From DASSKW01 sp050739495 (GTDB lineage: Bacteria > Pseudomonadota > Gammaproteobacteria > Natronospirales > REEB76): a stretch of DNA of 40,847 nucleotides. Positions within the stretch are counted from its first letter, which is position 1. Each line of letters opens with the position of its first letter. Below, piece after piece: positions 32,002-40,783 of the stretch. The position numbers and the translations under genes were made by a program. The notes under the pieces were generated by a model. That model had not been told where the DNA came from. It was given only the letters and a program-made list of their open reading frames with translations, and ran no database searches. The stretch covers positions 1 to 40,847 of the forward strand of contig JBOIBL010000104.1 in assembly GCA_050739495.1 (NCBI GenBank), read 5' to 3'.

Positions 32002-33540
32002 ATGGCGATGACAGATGTAAAAGCGATCCTGACTGCGCTGGGTCTGGAAAAGACCAATGCGGGTGTGTGGACCGCCACCGGTGGCTGGCGCAAGACCCGC
32101 GGTGCCGAGGTACTTGAATCCATCAATCCAGCTAACGGCAAAGTTATCGCCAAGGTGCTGTGCGCGACTGATGCCGATTACGAGCAGGTCATCACCGATG
32201 CCCAGCAGGCGTTCAAGGCCTGGCGTGAAGTGCCTGCGCCGAAACGCGGCGAAGCCGTGAGGCTGATGGCCGAGGCACTGCGCAAGCACAAGGATGCGCT
32301 GGGCAGCCTGGTCGCCATGGAGATGGGCAAGATCAAGGCCGAGGGCGATGGTGAAGTCCAGGAGATGATCGACATCGCCGACTTCGCAGTCGGACAGTCG
32401 CGCATGCTCTACGGCAACACCATGCATTCGGAACGCCCGCAGCACCGCATGTATGAACAGTGGCATCCCTACGGTGTGGTCGGTGTGATCTCCGCGTTCA
32501 ATTTCCCGGTCGCGGTATGGTCCTGGAATGCGTTCCTGTCTGCGATCTGCGGCAATGCCACGGTCTGGAAACCTTCGCCGCGCACGCCGTTGTGTGCCGT
32601 CGCGGTGCAGAACATCTGTAACAAGGTGCTGAAGAAGCACGGCTACCCGGCCATCTTCTCCATGTTCGTGGACAAGGGTACCAAGCTGGCCGAGAAATTC
32701 TGCAAGGATCCGCGCGTGGCGCTGATCTCATTCACCGGTTCCTCGGCAATCGGTGCCAAGGTCGGTGAGATGGTGGCAGCGCGCATGGGCCGTTCCCTGC
32801 TCGAGCTGGGCGGCAATAACGCCATCATCGTGGACGAGACCGCAGAATTGAAACTGGTCATCCCTGCCGCGGTATTCGGCGCAGTCGGCACCGCGGGTCA
32901 GCGTTGCACCACGACTCGTCGTCTGATCGTGCACGAAAGCATCGTTGATGACCTGGTGGAAAAGCTCGCCCGCGCCTACCAGCAGGTCCGCATCGGCGAT
33001 CCGCTCGACAAGGAAACCCTGATGGGTCCGTTGTGCAGCGAGGACGCAGTAAAACGCTACAAGTCGGCCATAGCGGCTGCAAAGAAAGCCGGTGGTCAAA
33101 TAATCTGCGGCGGTAAGGTAATCGCGCGCCCGGGCTTCTTCGTTGAACCTGCCATTATCCGTATGGAACAGCAGCAAGCCATCGTCTGCACAGAGACGTT
33201 CGCACCCATACTGTATGTGATGACGTACCGGACTCTGGAACAGGCCGTAGACATCCAGAATTCCGTGCCGCAGGGGCTTTCTTCCGCCATCTTTACTACC
33301 AACGTAAAGCACGCCGAATACTTTCTGTCTACGGTCGGCAGCGATTGCGGTATCGCCAACATTAACATCGGCACCTCCGGCGCCGAGATCGGCGGTGCCT
33401 TCGGCGGCGAGAAGGATACCGGCGGCGGACGCGAATCGGGTTCGGATTCCTGGAAAGCTTATATGCGCCGTCAGACCAACACTATCAACTGGTCGGATCA
33501 GCTGCCATTGGCACAGGGCATAAAATTCGATCTGGGTTGA
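32002..33540 (+). CDS. ALDH7-type aldehyde dehydrogenase, probable L-aminoadipate-semialdehyde dehydrogenase
   Basis: This 512-residue NAD(P)-dependent aldehyde dehydrogenase belongs to the antiquitin-like group: catalytic Cys302 lies in GQRCTTTRRL, the conserved Glu in LLELGGNNAIIV, and the cofactor loop in FTGSSAIGAKVG. Antiquitins oxidise aminoadipate semialdehyde, which fits the upstream saccharopine dehydrogenase. A GGGAG site precedes the ATG; an in-frame ATG six bases on is possible. A strong terminator follows. Confidence 0.92.
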   Translation: MAMTDVKAILTALGLEKTNAGVWTATGGWRKTRGAEVLESINPANGKVIAKVLCATDADYEQVITDAQQAFKAWREVPAPKRGEAVRLMAEALRKHKDALGSLVAMEMGKIKAEGDGEVQEMIDIADFAVGQSRMLYGNTMHSERPQHRMYEQWHPYGVVGVISAFNFPVAVWSWNAFLSAICGNATVWKPSPRTPLCAVAVQNICNKVLKKHGYPAIFSMFVDKGTKLAEKFCKDPRVALISFTGSSAIGAKVGEMVAARMGRSLLELGGNNAIIVDETAELKLVIPAAVFGAVGTAGQRCTTTRRLIVHESIVDDLVEKLARAYQQVRIGDPLDKETLMGPLCSEDAVKRYKSAIAAAKKAGGQIICGGKVIARPGFFVEPAIIRMEQQQAIVCTETFAPILYVMTYRTLEQAVDIQNSVPQGLSSAIFTTNVKHAEYFLSTVGSDCGIANINIGTSGAEIGGAFGGEKDTGGGRESGSDSWKAYMRRQTNTINWSDQLPLAQGIKFDLG

Positions 33541-33569
33541 GCGGCCCGATTACATACAGGCAACACATT

Positions 33570-33597
33570 AACGCCGCGCACCGCGCGGCGTTTTCTT
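33570..33597 (+). terminator. Rho-independent terminator after the aldehyde dehydrogenase gene
   Basis: AACGCCGCGC (33570-33579) and GCGCGGCGTT (33583-33592) form a perfect ten-base stem with a three-base loop, followed by TTTTCTTT on the plus strand. It ends the saccharopine dehydrogenase-ALDH unit; on the minus strand no T-run follows, so it is one-directional. Confidence 0.92.
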
Positions 33598-33626
33598 TAT
33601 CCACTCCGGAAATCCGGCAGACTGGA

Positions 33627-34112
33627 TTACTTGTCCTCGAACCGGTTCTTGTCCCGGTTCTTGCGCACCTTCAAGGCATCGAATACGCGGCCGTTCATGA
33701 CGATATAGATGCCGGGCGGCATGCTCTGCACCGCTATCACGGCGCCGCCGATATTGAAGATCGCATCGCTGCCGCGAAACCGCGCCGGATTGAGTGCCCC
33801 GGTCAGCACGATGGTCTTGCCGATCATGTTCTGCAACGCGACCGCGGTATCGGTCATGGTGTCGGTCCCATGAGTAATCAGAACATGCCGTTCGGAACAA
33901 GCTGCTACCGCTTCCGTGATCGCGGCACGATCAGCATCGGTCATATCGAGACTGTCTTTCCGCATCAGTGATGTAATCTGGAACGGAAATCCGACGCCGG
34001 TTTCACGAAGGATATCGCCGATTTGTGGCTCACCCACTTCGTATTCGCTCTTGGCATCGAAGTAGATCTTGTCTATGGTGCCGCCAGTGGTAAATATCCG
34101 CATTGGTTCCAT
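33627..34112 (-). CDS. Half-length asparaginase-domain protein
   Basis: The 161-residue protein resembles only the N-terminal domain of L-asparaginases (usually about 330 residues). It has the nucleophile motif TTGGTIDK and the second catalytic motif ITHGTDTM, but lacks the C-terminal domain that completes the active site in the dimer. Short asparaginase-domain proteins of this size occur as a distinct group in proteobacteria, so this is more likely a genuine short family than a fragment. Activity is uncertain. Confidence 0.85.
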   Translation of the reverse strand: MEPMRIFTTGGTIDKIYFDAKSEYEVGEPQIGDILRETGVGFPFQITSLMRKDSLDMTDADRAAITEAVAACSERHVLITHGTDTMTDTAVALQNMIGKTIVLTGALNPARFRGSDAIFNIGGAVIAVQSMPPGIYIVMNGRVFDALKVRKNRDKNRFEDK

Positions 34113-34132
34113 GTCCGCATGGCTCCTGAAGA

Positions 34133-36367
34133 TCAGTTGAAGGGTAAACCGAGATACAGATACAGCGACTGGTTCCCACCCTGGGAGAAACCGGCGCCCA
34201 GATACAGAGGGCCCAGCGAAGTATCGGCCCCGAGAAACAAGGCGGTGCCGTATTTCAATTGGCTCAGACTGATCTTTTGAGTGTTATCCCAGACATTGCC
34301 TGCTTCCAGACTGGCGCCAAAGTACAGACCATTGCCCAGCACGCTTGGCAGGATTGCGATCCTGTTGAGATAGATAGCGCGCGCATTCAATAGTTTCTGG
34401 CCACGCAATTGCTGTTGGCGCAGACCGGAGAGTGACAGAAAGCCGCCGAGCGTGAACTGATCATATACAGGGATATCCGAGTCGAAAGATGAACCGGCTT
34501 CGGCAGACAGGATGACGGTATGCTCGCCATTACCGAAGGCACGTAATCCGAGCATATCGACCTTGTTGTAATTGATCTCGCTGCCGAGGCTCTGGCGCGC
34601 AAAGAAACCCGTGAATTGGACATAGGAGCCGGACATGGGAAACCCGGTATCGCCCTCCAGCGTATCCAGACCGAAATGCAGACTGGCGCCACTCACGGTG
34701 TCGCGATAGATAGGCAGTGTGTTGGCACCGATGCGTGGCTGCGTGATTACATGTCCGTAGCTCAGACCAGCGCGCAATTCCGCATAATTACCGAATTCGC
34801 TTCCGACGTCGAATCCGCCACGCGTCAATTGAGCGCTATATTCCGCGACCCTGTTTTCGCCGGAGAACACATCGAAGGTGTTGTTAAGATATTCGGCCTG
34901 GGGTGCGACGAATATGGAGCCCGAATAAGTGACGGGTTGGTAGAGTTCACTATATATACGCCGGGTCTTGCCAATCTCGAGCTCGTTCCGCCACTCGCCG
35001 CCCAGCCGGTCAAGTTCAGTCCGGGTCCAGCTAAACAACAGATCGTATTGACTGCTGCCTTCCAGATCGTCCGCGATACGGATGCCGAAACGGAAATAAT
35101 TGGGCTTCCATGGTTTTTCCACGACTTTGACCAGCAACCCGGTACGATCACCTTCCTGTTCCACGGAGATATGCACATAGCTGAAATATCCCAGGTGATA
35201 AAGATTCTTAAGATCCTGGTCTATCGTCCGTTCATTCCAGATATCACCCGGTTTGCTGATCAGATGACTGCGAATCAGTGCCGTGGAGATATGCCGGTTA
35301 CCGTTTATCTCTATGAAATCGATATGCTTGATGACGCGCAGGACGTAGCTGTGAGCAACCTTGTATTGGGCATAGGCCTGAGGCGAGAGTTGCAGCTCTT
35401 TCAGGGGTTCTAACGCTTTCAAAGTAGCTTGTTTGCCGATGCGGATCGCATCTCCCATGCGGTTGAAGTCGGTCGAGGTGATGTCGCCAAGATCCGGGCT
35501 TATGAGGATATCGCCCGGCTGCATGCTGGCGGTCGATACATCCACATTCTGTTGACCCAATATCTTGACCACTTGCAAGGAGACGTTTACGACGTCCTGC
35601 TCATTACCCAGAGGTGTGAGCGGGGTCCCTACATTAACGGCGATGATGATCTGGGCACCCATACCGCGTGCCACGTCCGTTGGCAGATTGCGCACCAATC
35701 CGCCATCTACCAGCGTATGACCCTGAAACTGGACCGGTGGGTAGACGCCGGGTACCGACATGCTGGCACGCAATGCTTCGGCCAGGTTACCGTGATCGAG
35801 CACCACCATCTTGCCGGTATCGATGTCGGTGGCGACCGCCTTGAATGGGATGGGGAGTTTGCTGAAATCCTGATTCTGATCCGTGAGCAACGTCAGATCG
35901 TTGAGTATCCGGCTCGGATCATTACCGGCGATGATACCTTGCGGGAAAAAGGCCCGCCCATCGGCGTAGCCGAACTCGGCTTGTACGATGTATTGAAGTA
36001 GATACTGTTTTTCCTGGTAGGTGAGCAAATTGCGTTGCAGCTGGTTCGCCATGCTGGCTTGCAGGTCCCGGGTATGCAGTACCTGATCCAGTTGTTGCGC
36101 GCTCATCCCGGCAGCATACAGACCGCCAATAATCGCACCGATGCTGGTGCCTGCGATGCAATCCACCGGAATATGCAACTGTTCGAGTGCTTCCAGAGCT
36201 CCGACATGCGCTGCGCCACGCGCGCCACCACCTGACAACACCAGGCAAATGCGTGGGGCTGATTGAACGGTTGGCACTGGTGCATCTGCACGCGCCTGGC
36301 TGCCGAGCGCGAGCAAAGCAATCAACAAGTACAGGCTCGCAGCCCCTATTGATCCGGCTCTGGACAT
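34133..36367 (-). CDS. Patatin-like phospholipase fused to a BamA-type barrel (type Vd autotransporter)
   Basis: I use ATG 36367 because it gives a textbook signal peptide (cleavage near ...SQARA); in-frame ATGs at 36424 and 36412 are alternatives. The 744-residue product has three parts: a patatin hydrolase (about 40-240) with oxyanion loop SGGGARG, nucleophile Ser75 in GTSIG and catalytic Asp in VDGGLVRN; a POTRA domain (about 335-405); and a C-terminal 16-strand-type barrel. This is the PlpD/type Vd plan, in which a lipase is exposed or released at the cell surface. It is not part of the cytochrome system. Confidence 0.9.
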   Translation of the reverse strand: MSRAGSIGAASLYLLIALLALGSQARADAPVPTVQSAPRICLVLSGGGARGAAHVGALEALEQLHIPVDCIAGTSIGAIIGGLYAAGMSAQQLDQVLHTRDLQASMANQLQRNLLTYQEKQYLLQYIVQAEFGYADGRAFFPQGIIAGNDPSRILNDLTLLTDQNQDFSKLPIPFKAVATDIDTGKMVVLDHGNLAEALRASMSVPGVYPPVQFQGHTLVDGGLVRNLPTDVARGMGAQIIIAVNVGTPLTPLGNEQDVVNVSLQVVKILGQQNVDVSTASMQPGDILISPDLGDITSTDFNRMGDAIRIGKQATLKALEPLKELQLSPQAYAQYKVAHSYVLRVIKHIDFIEINGNRHISTALIRSHLISKPGDIWNERTIDQDLKNLYHLGYFSYVHISVEQEGDRTGLLVKVVEKPWKPNYFRFGIRIADDLEGSSQYDLLFSWTRTELDRLGGEWRNELEIGKTRRIYSELYQPVTYSGSIFVAPQAEYLNNTFDVFSGENRVAEYSAQLTRGGFDVGSEFGNYAELRAGLSYGHVITQPRIGANTLPIYRDTVSGASLHFGLDTLEGDTGFPMSGSYVQFTGFFARQSLGSEINYNKVDMLGLRAFGNGEHTVILSAEAGSSFDSDIPVYDQFTLGGFLSLSGLRQQQLRGQKLLNARAIYLNRIAILPSVLGNGLYFGASLEAGNVWDNTQKISLSQLKYGTALFLGADTSLGPLYLGAGFSQGGNQSLYLYLGLPFN

Positions 36368-36512
36368 GAGGGTTCCGGCGGTTGAAATTCCGTGCGATTC
36401 GCGGGGTGACATGTGCGCTGACATTGACGATCACATATTACCGGAAGCCTTGTGGCGGGGACAGAGTGGGCTGTGGTTGCCTTTGCTGTCACCCTCTGTT
36501 TATATGTGAGAT

Positions 36513-37850
36513 ATGCGTCGCACGTTTTCCACTTTGCTTGCCGTATTCCTGATCGTTACCTGCTGGGTAACGCCCTGCTCCGTGTTCGCGGCTACTGGCA
36601 GCACCGGTGTGCTACGCATTCAGATCGATGGCGCCATCGGGCCGGCCACAGCGGATTATGTGGAGCAAGGTCTCCATGCTGCAGCCGAACAGCATGCCGA
36701 GCTGGTATTGATACAGATGGATACGCCAGGCGGTTTGAGCAGCGCCATGCGCGACATCATCAAGGCTATCCTCGCATCACCTGTGCCGGTCGTGACCTAT
36801 GTTGCACCCAGTGGCTCACGTGCCGCGAGCGCCGGTACCTATATCCTTTACGCCAGCCACATCGCTGCCATGGCCCCGGCCACCAACCTGGGGGCAGCCA
36901 CGCCGGTGCAACTGATGGGCGACAAATCACCGACCCCGGCGGTACCCAAGACAGCGGAAGATAACAAGGTGCTCAATGATGCGGTCGCCTATATCCGTGG
37001 GCTTGCTTCACAACGTGGGCGCAATGCAGATTGGGCGGAAAAAGCGGTCCGCGATGCAGCAAGCCTGACGGCTGCGGAGGCATTGAAGCAGCATGTCATC
37101 GACCTCATTGCAAGCGATATTCCCGACCTGCTGGTCAAGCTGGATGGCCGCCAAGTGACCACCATTGCCGGCCCAGTCACTTTGCATACCACCGGACTTA
37201 CAGTGACGGATTACACACCCGGGTTCCGGGTCAAGTTTCTGGCGGTACTCACGGATCCCACAGTCGCGTATATCCTGCTCCTGATCGGCATCTACGGTCT
37301 GGTATTTGAAGGTTACAACCCCGGTGGCGTGCTGCCGGGGGTCGCGGGTGGTATCGCGTTGCTACTCGCGCTCTATGCGTTCAATATCCTGCCGGTGAAC
37401 TTCGCCGGTCTGGCGCTGATCATCCTGGGCATCATCCTGTTCATCACCGAGACCTTCGTGCCCGCCTACGGGACGCTCAGCATTGGCGGGCTGATCGCGT
37501 TCGTAATCGGTTCTATCATTCTGATGGATACCGGCATCCCCGGCTTCGGTATTTCCCGCGGCGTAATCGGGGGCATCAGCGCAGCGGCCGGTCTGATAGT
37601 AGTCGGCACCCTGTGGCTGGCAATGCGAGCACACCATAAACCGGTCGTCAGCGGCGCCGAAGAGATGATCGGCAGCATCGGGAACGTAGTGACCGATTTT
37701 GCTGCCGATGGCAATGGGATCGTGCGGGTGCACAGCGAAAACTGGAATGCATGGAGCCGTATGCCATTGCAAACCGGCGACTCAATAAAGGTATTATCAC
37801 GTGACGGCTTGAAGCTGACTGTCGAAAAAACGGATATCGAGGAGAAATAG
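36513..37850 (+). CDS. NfeD-family membrane serine protease (long form)
   Basis: The 445-residue protein has a signal peptide, a ClpP-like serine protease domain (about 30-230) with the catalytic Ser106 in SRAASAGTY and the adjacent GAATPV region, four membrane helices (about 240-370), and a C-terminal NfeD OB-fold (about 385-445). Long NfeD proteins pair with slipin genes and cut their C-termini, as in the archaeal PH1510/PH1511 pair. The slipin gene starts 2 bases downstream, so they are coupled. Confidence 0.92.
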   Translation: MRRTFSTLLAVFLIVTCWVTPCSVFAATGSTGVLRIQIDGAIGPATADYVEQGLHAAAEQHAELVLIQMDTPGGLSSAMRDIIKAILASPVPVVTYVAPSGSRAASAGTYILYASHIAAMAPATNLGAATPVQLMGDKSPTPAVPKTAEDNKVLNDAVAYIRGLASQRGRNADWAEKAVRDAASLTAAEALKQHVIDLIASDIPDLLVKLDGRQVTTIAGPVTLHTTGLTVTDYTPGFRVKFLAVLTDPTVAYILLLIGIYGLVFEGYNPGGVLPGVAGGIALLLALYAFNILPVNFAGLALIILGIILFITETFVPAYGTLSIGGLIAFVIGSIILMDTGIPGFGISRGVIGGISAAAGLIVVGTLWLAMRAHHKPVVSGAEEMIGSIGNVVTDFAADGNGIVRVHSENWNAWSRMPLQTGDSIKVLSRDGLKLTVEKTDIEEK

Positions 37851-37852
37851 AC

Positions 37853-38629
37853 ATGGGTATAGGGATACTGGTGGTAGTCGTTATCGTGGCTGTCCTTCTG
37901 TTCAGCGCCATCAAGATAATGAAGGAGTATGAACGCGGGGTCATTTTCACGTTTGGACGTTTCAGCGCGGTCAAGGGTCCCGGGCTCATCATGGTGTGGC
38001 CGGTCGTGCAGCAGGTCGTGAAAGTTGACTTGCGTACCGTGGTCATGGATGTGCCGCCACAGGATGTGATCTCACGCGACAACGTCTCCGTAAAGGTCAA
38101 CGCGGTGATCTATTTCCGGCTGGTCGATCCGGAGAAAGCCATTATCCAGGTCGCCGATGTGTACGAGGCCACCAGCCAGCTCGCCCAGACCACGCTGCGC
38201 TCGGTGCTAGGGCAGCACGAGCTGGACGAAATGCTGAGTGAGCGCGAGAAACTCAACAGTGACATCCAGGTGATCCTCGACCAGCACACCGACGCGTGGG
38301 GCATCAAGGTCTCCAACGTCGAAATCAAGCAGGTGGACCTCGACGACACCATGGTCCGCGCGATCGCCCGCCAGGCCGAGGCCGAGCGCCAGCGCCGCGC
38401 CAAGATCATCAACGCCGAAGGCGAGCTGCAGGCCTCGCAAAAGCTGATGCAGGCCGCACAGACGCTGATGGAACAACCGCAATCGATCCAGTTGCGCTAC
38501 CTGCAGACGCTGGTCGAGGTGGCGGGCGACAAGACCACCACCATCGTGTTCCCGCTGCCGATGGACCTGCTGGAGCCGTTGGTCGGCAAGCTGCGCAAGG
38601 ATGCCGCAGACAAGCCGCCGGCTGCGTGA
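37853..38629 (+). CDS. Slipin (SPFH/stomatin-like membrane protein)
   Basis: A 258-residue SPFH protein with one N-terminal membrane hairpin (IGILVVVVIVAVLLFSAIKI), then the stomatin motif YERGVIFTFGRFSAVKGPGL, and a long helical C-terminal region (VRAIARQAEAERQRRAKIIN). It organises membrane microdomains and is the partner of the NfeD protease; GAGGAG precedes the ATG. Its 3' half is visibly richer in G and C than its 5' half (see findings). Confidence 0.93.
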   Translation: MGIGILVVVVIVAVLLFSAIKIMKEYERGVIFTFGRFSAVKGPGLIMVWPVVQQVVKVDLRTVVMDVPPQDVISRDNVSVKVNAVIYFRLVDPEKAIIQVADVYEATSQLAQTTLRSVLGQHELDEMLSEREKLNSDIQVILDQHTDAWGIKVSNVEIKQVDLDDTMVRAIARQAEAERQRRAKIINAEGELQASQKLMQAAQTLMEQPQSIQLRYLQTLVEVAGDKTTTIVFPLPMDLLEPLVGKLRKDAADKPPAA

Positions 38630-38647
38630 CGCGCGGAGCTGCGCCCG

Positions 38648-39649
38648 ATGAAGGCGCTGCCGTGGATCGTCGTCGCGCTGCTGGTCCTCGCGGCGGCCGT
38701 GGCGGTCGCCTGGTTTGCGAGTCCGTGGCCGCGGGTTGCGCTGATCCGCTATTTCTTCGACCGTGGTGGGGTCGCGATCGAACACTCGCTCGCGAAGCAC
38801 GTTCCGCCCGGCGTGGCAGCCATCACAGATCTCGCGTACCGCAGCGGCGATCCTGCCGCGCGGCTGGACGTGTTCTTTCCGGCCGCCATCGAGGGCACGG
38901 ATCAACGTCTTGCAACGGTGGTGTGGGTGCATGGCGGCGGCTGGGTCGCAGGGCACCGCAGCGACATCGCCAATTACACGAAGATCCTTGCGTCACACGG
39001 CTTCACGGCCGTCGCGATCGGTTACGCGCTGCCGCCGCAGGCGCGTTATCCGACGGCGGTGGAGGAGGTGAACGCGGCGCTGGGTTACCTCGCCGCCCAC
39101 GCGGCGCGCCTGCACGTCGATCCCGACCGTTTCGTGCTGGCCGGAGATTCGGCGGGCGCGCAGATCGCCGCGCAGGTCGCCGACATCGTCACCAATCCCG
39201 GGTACGCGAAAGCGATGGGCATCGCGCCGGCGATCCCGCCGTCGCAGCTCGTCGCGACGGTGCTCGCCTGCGGTGTGTATGACCTGCAAAGCGCGGGCGG
39301 CGGTGGTCTGTACGCGAAGTTCTTCTCGGCGGCGTTCTGGGCCTACAGTGGGCACCGCGATTTCAAGGAGGATCCGCGCCTGCGTCTGATGTCGGTGGCG
39401 CTGCACCTGACGCCGCGCTTTCCCCCGACCTTCGTGACCGCTGGCAACGGCGATCCGCTGATCGGGCAATCCGTTGAACTGGCGCGACGCCTGCGGTCAT
39501 TGGACGTTCCCGTCGATGCTCTCCTGTACCCGCCCGACCATCGCCCGCACCTGCCGCACGAATACCAGTTCAACCTGGACAGCGCTGCCGGGCAGGAAGC
39601 GCTGCGACGGATCGTCGCGTTTTTGAAGCAGCGCACCGCGGCGTACTGA
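38648..39649 (+). CDS. Alpha/beta-hydrolase fold-3 esterase with N-terminal membrane anchor
   Basis: This 333-residue protein of the hormone-sensitive-lipase/carboxylesterase group has an N-terminal hydrophobic anchor or signal (residues 5-25), the oxyanion motif HGGGW (95-99), nucleophile Ser168 in GDSAG, a catalytic Asp in GNGDPLI and His near PHEYQF. Substrate unknown, probably short-chain esters. GGAG precedes the ATG. Codon use is strongly GC-rich compared with genes left of 38 kb. Confidence 0.88.
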   Translation: MKALPWIVVALLVLAAAVAVAWFASPWPRVALIRYFFDRGGVAIEHSLAKHVPPGVAAITDLAYRSGDPAARLDVFFPAAIEGTDQRLATVVWVHGGGWVAGHRSDIANYTKILASHGFTAVAIGYALPPQARYPTAVEEVNAALGYLAAHAARLHVDPDRFVLAGDSAGAQIAAQVADIVTNPGYAKAMGIAPAIPPSQLVATVLACGVYDLQSAGGGGLYAKFFSAAFWAYSGHRDFKEDPRLRLMSVALHLTPRFPPTFVTAGNGDPLIGQSVELARRLRSLDVPVDALLYPPDHRPHLPHEYQFNLDSAAGQEALRRIVAFLKQRTAAY

Positions 39650-39752
39650 CTCCCATGGCATGGGCCGCAGGTCATGCAGACGCGGGGAAGGGAATGGCGC
39701 ATACTCACCACGTGCAATGGGTGGTGTGGCCGCTGCAGGCGAGGAGGTTGCG

Positions 39753-40040
39753 ATGTTCGAGCTCGGAGTGCTGTTGCTGGTCGCGTTCGGCGCGTTGTGG
39801 GTGTTCGGCGCGCTGATCGCCGGTTTGTTCAAGCTCACGTTCGGACTGGTCGCCGCGATTTTCGGCGGCCTGTTCGGTCTGATCACGCTGGGCCTCGCGA
39901 TGCTGCTGGTGCTGCCGATCGTGTTGTTTGCGCTGCTGCCGCTGTTGTTGCCCGCGTTGTGCATCGTCGCGCTGGTGTGGCTGGCCGTGCACGCGTCGCG
40001 ACCGCATTCCCGGCCGGTGCGGGCCCGGCATGATTGGTGA
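39753..40040 (+). CDS. Small membrane protein, unknown
   Basis: A 95-residue, very hydrophobic protein (LLLVAFGALWVFGALIAGLF and further helices) ending in a basic tail (HASRPHSRPVRARHDW). ATG 39753 is chosen because GAGGAGG lies just upstream; longer in-frame starts have none. No recognised family. Confidence 0.65.
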   Translation: MFELGVLLLVAFGALWVFGALIAGLFKLTFGLVAAIFGGLFGLITLGLAMLLVLPIVLFALLPLLLPALCIVALVWLAVHASRPHSRPVRARHDW

Positions 40041-40128
40041 GACCCGGCTGCCGCTGCCGTAGGCCGGGTCAAGGAGCGCAGCGCCGGTCCCGGCGAGATA
40101 TTCCGCGAACACCACAGCGCCGGTCCCG
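40041..40128. repeat. REP-like intergenic inverted and direct repeats
   Basis: GACCCGGC (40041-40048) and GCCGGGTC (40063-40070) form a perfect eight-base inverted repeat, and the 14-base unit CAGCGCCGGTCCCG occurs twice (40079-40092 and 40115-40128). Together they resemble a palindromic extragenic element of the kind scattered in GC-rich gammaproteobacterial genomes. Only one copy is in the window, so the class is unproven. Confidence 0.45.
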
Positions 40129-40154
40129 CCCTTTGAACCGGGCCACCCGCTCGC

Positions 40155-40724
40155 TCAGAGCTCGCCTTGCGGCGACGAATAATCGAGTTCGCCGTCTGCC
40201 ACGTGCGCCGCCGACGTGTACGGGTGCTCGCGCGGCGAACCCGGCCCCATGATGTGCAGCACCCGCGTGCCGTGCAGCTTGAATACATCCGAGACCAGCC
40301 CTCGGTGGCAGCGCCACCACACCGCTTCCGAACACATGATCGCGGTACGTTTCCGGTCCGCCAGCACCTTCAAACGCTCGATGCCGGCGTGGAAGTCATC
40401 GGTCTGCATGTAATCCGCGTACCCGCGAAACGCCGGATGCCGCCATGCGGTGTTGGGCGAATCCGGCTGCACCTTGCGGCGGCCGCCGAGCTCGATGAAC
40501 GGTTCGTAGCCGATGCCGGCATCCAGCATCGACTTGCGCAGCGGTTCGGCATTGAACTGCGGGTATTTCCGCGAGCCGGGATAATGGCGCACATCAGCCA
40601 GCACCTCGACGCGGTTTTCCTTCAGAAGTCCGATGAATTCCTCGATGTCGCGGGTCGAATGGCCGATGGTCCAGAGCGTCCCGGGCCACGGGGCATCGGG
40701 CGTAGGTTTCGCGGAGGCTGCCAT
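40155..40724 (-). CDS. DUF488 family protein
   Basis: The 189-residue protein has the DUF488 features: TIGHSTRDIEEFI near the N-terminus, LADVRHYPGSRKYPQF, and CSEAVWWRCHR with two cysteines and a His towards the C-terminus. The biochemical function of the family is not settled. GC-rich like its neighbours. Confidence 0.88.
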   Translation of the reverse strand: MAASAKPTPDAPWPGTLWTIGHSTRDIEEFIGLLKENRVEVLADVRHYPGSRKYPQFNAEPLRKSMLDAGIGYEPFIELGGRRKVQPDSPNTAWRHPAFRGYADYMQTDDFHAGIERLKVLADRKRTAIMCSEAVWWRCHRGLVSDVFKLHGTRVLHIMGPGSPREHPYTSAAHVADGELDYSSPQGEL

Positions 40725-40783
40725 CGGACCAGCATACGCGCCCGGCTGCGCGGCAGGAAAACCAGGCAGCCTACAATGACGGC

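Noticed and set aside
30727..32640. A 637-codon frame on the minus strand opposite the saccharopine dehydrogenase and aldehyde dehydrogenase genes
   Set aside because: It lies wholly antisense to two clear genes with good motifs; its histidine- and arginine-rich sequence is the usual product of the complementary frame of GC-rich genes.
38296..39282. A 328-codon plus-strand frame overlapping the slipin and esterase genes
   Set aside because: Arginine/glycine/alanine-rich sequence typical of an out-of-frame reading; both overlapped genes have clear motifs.
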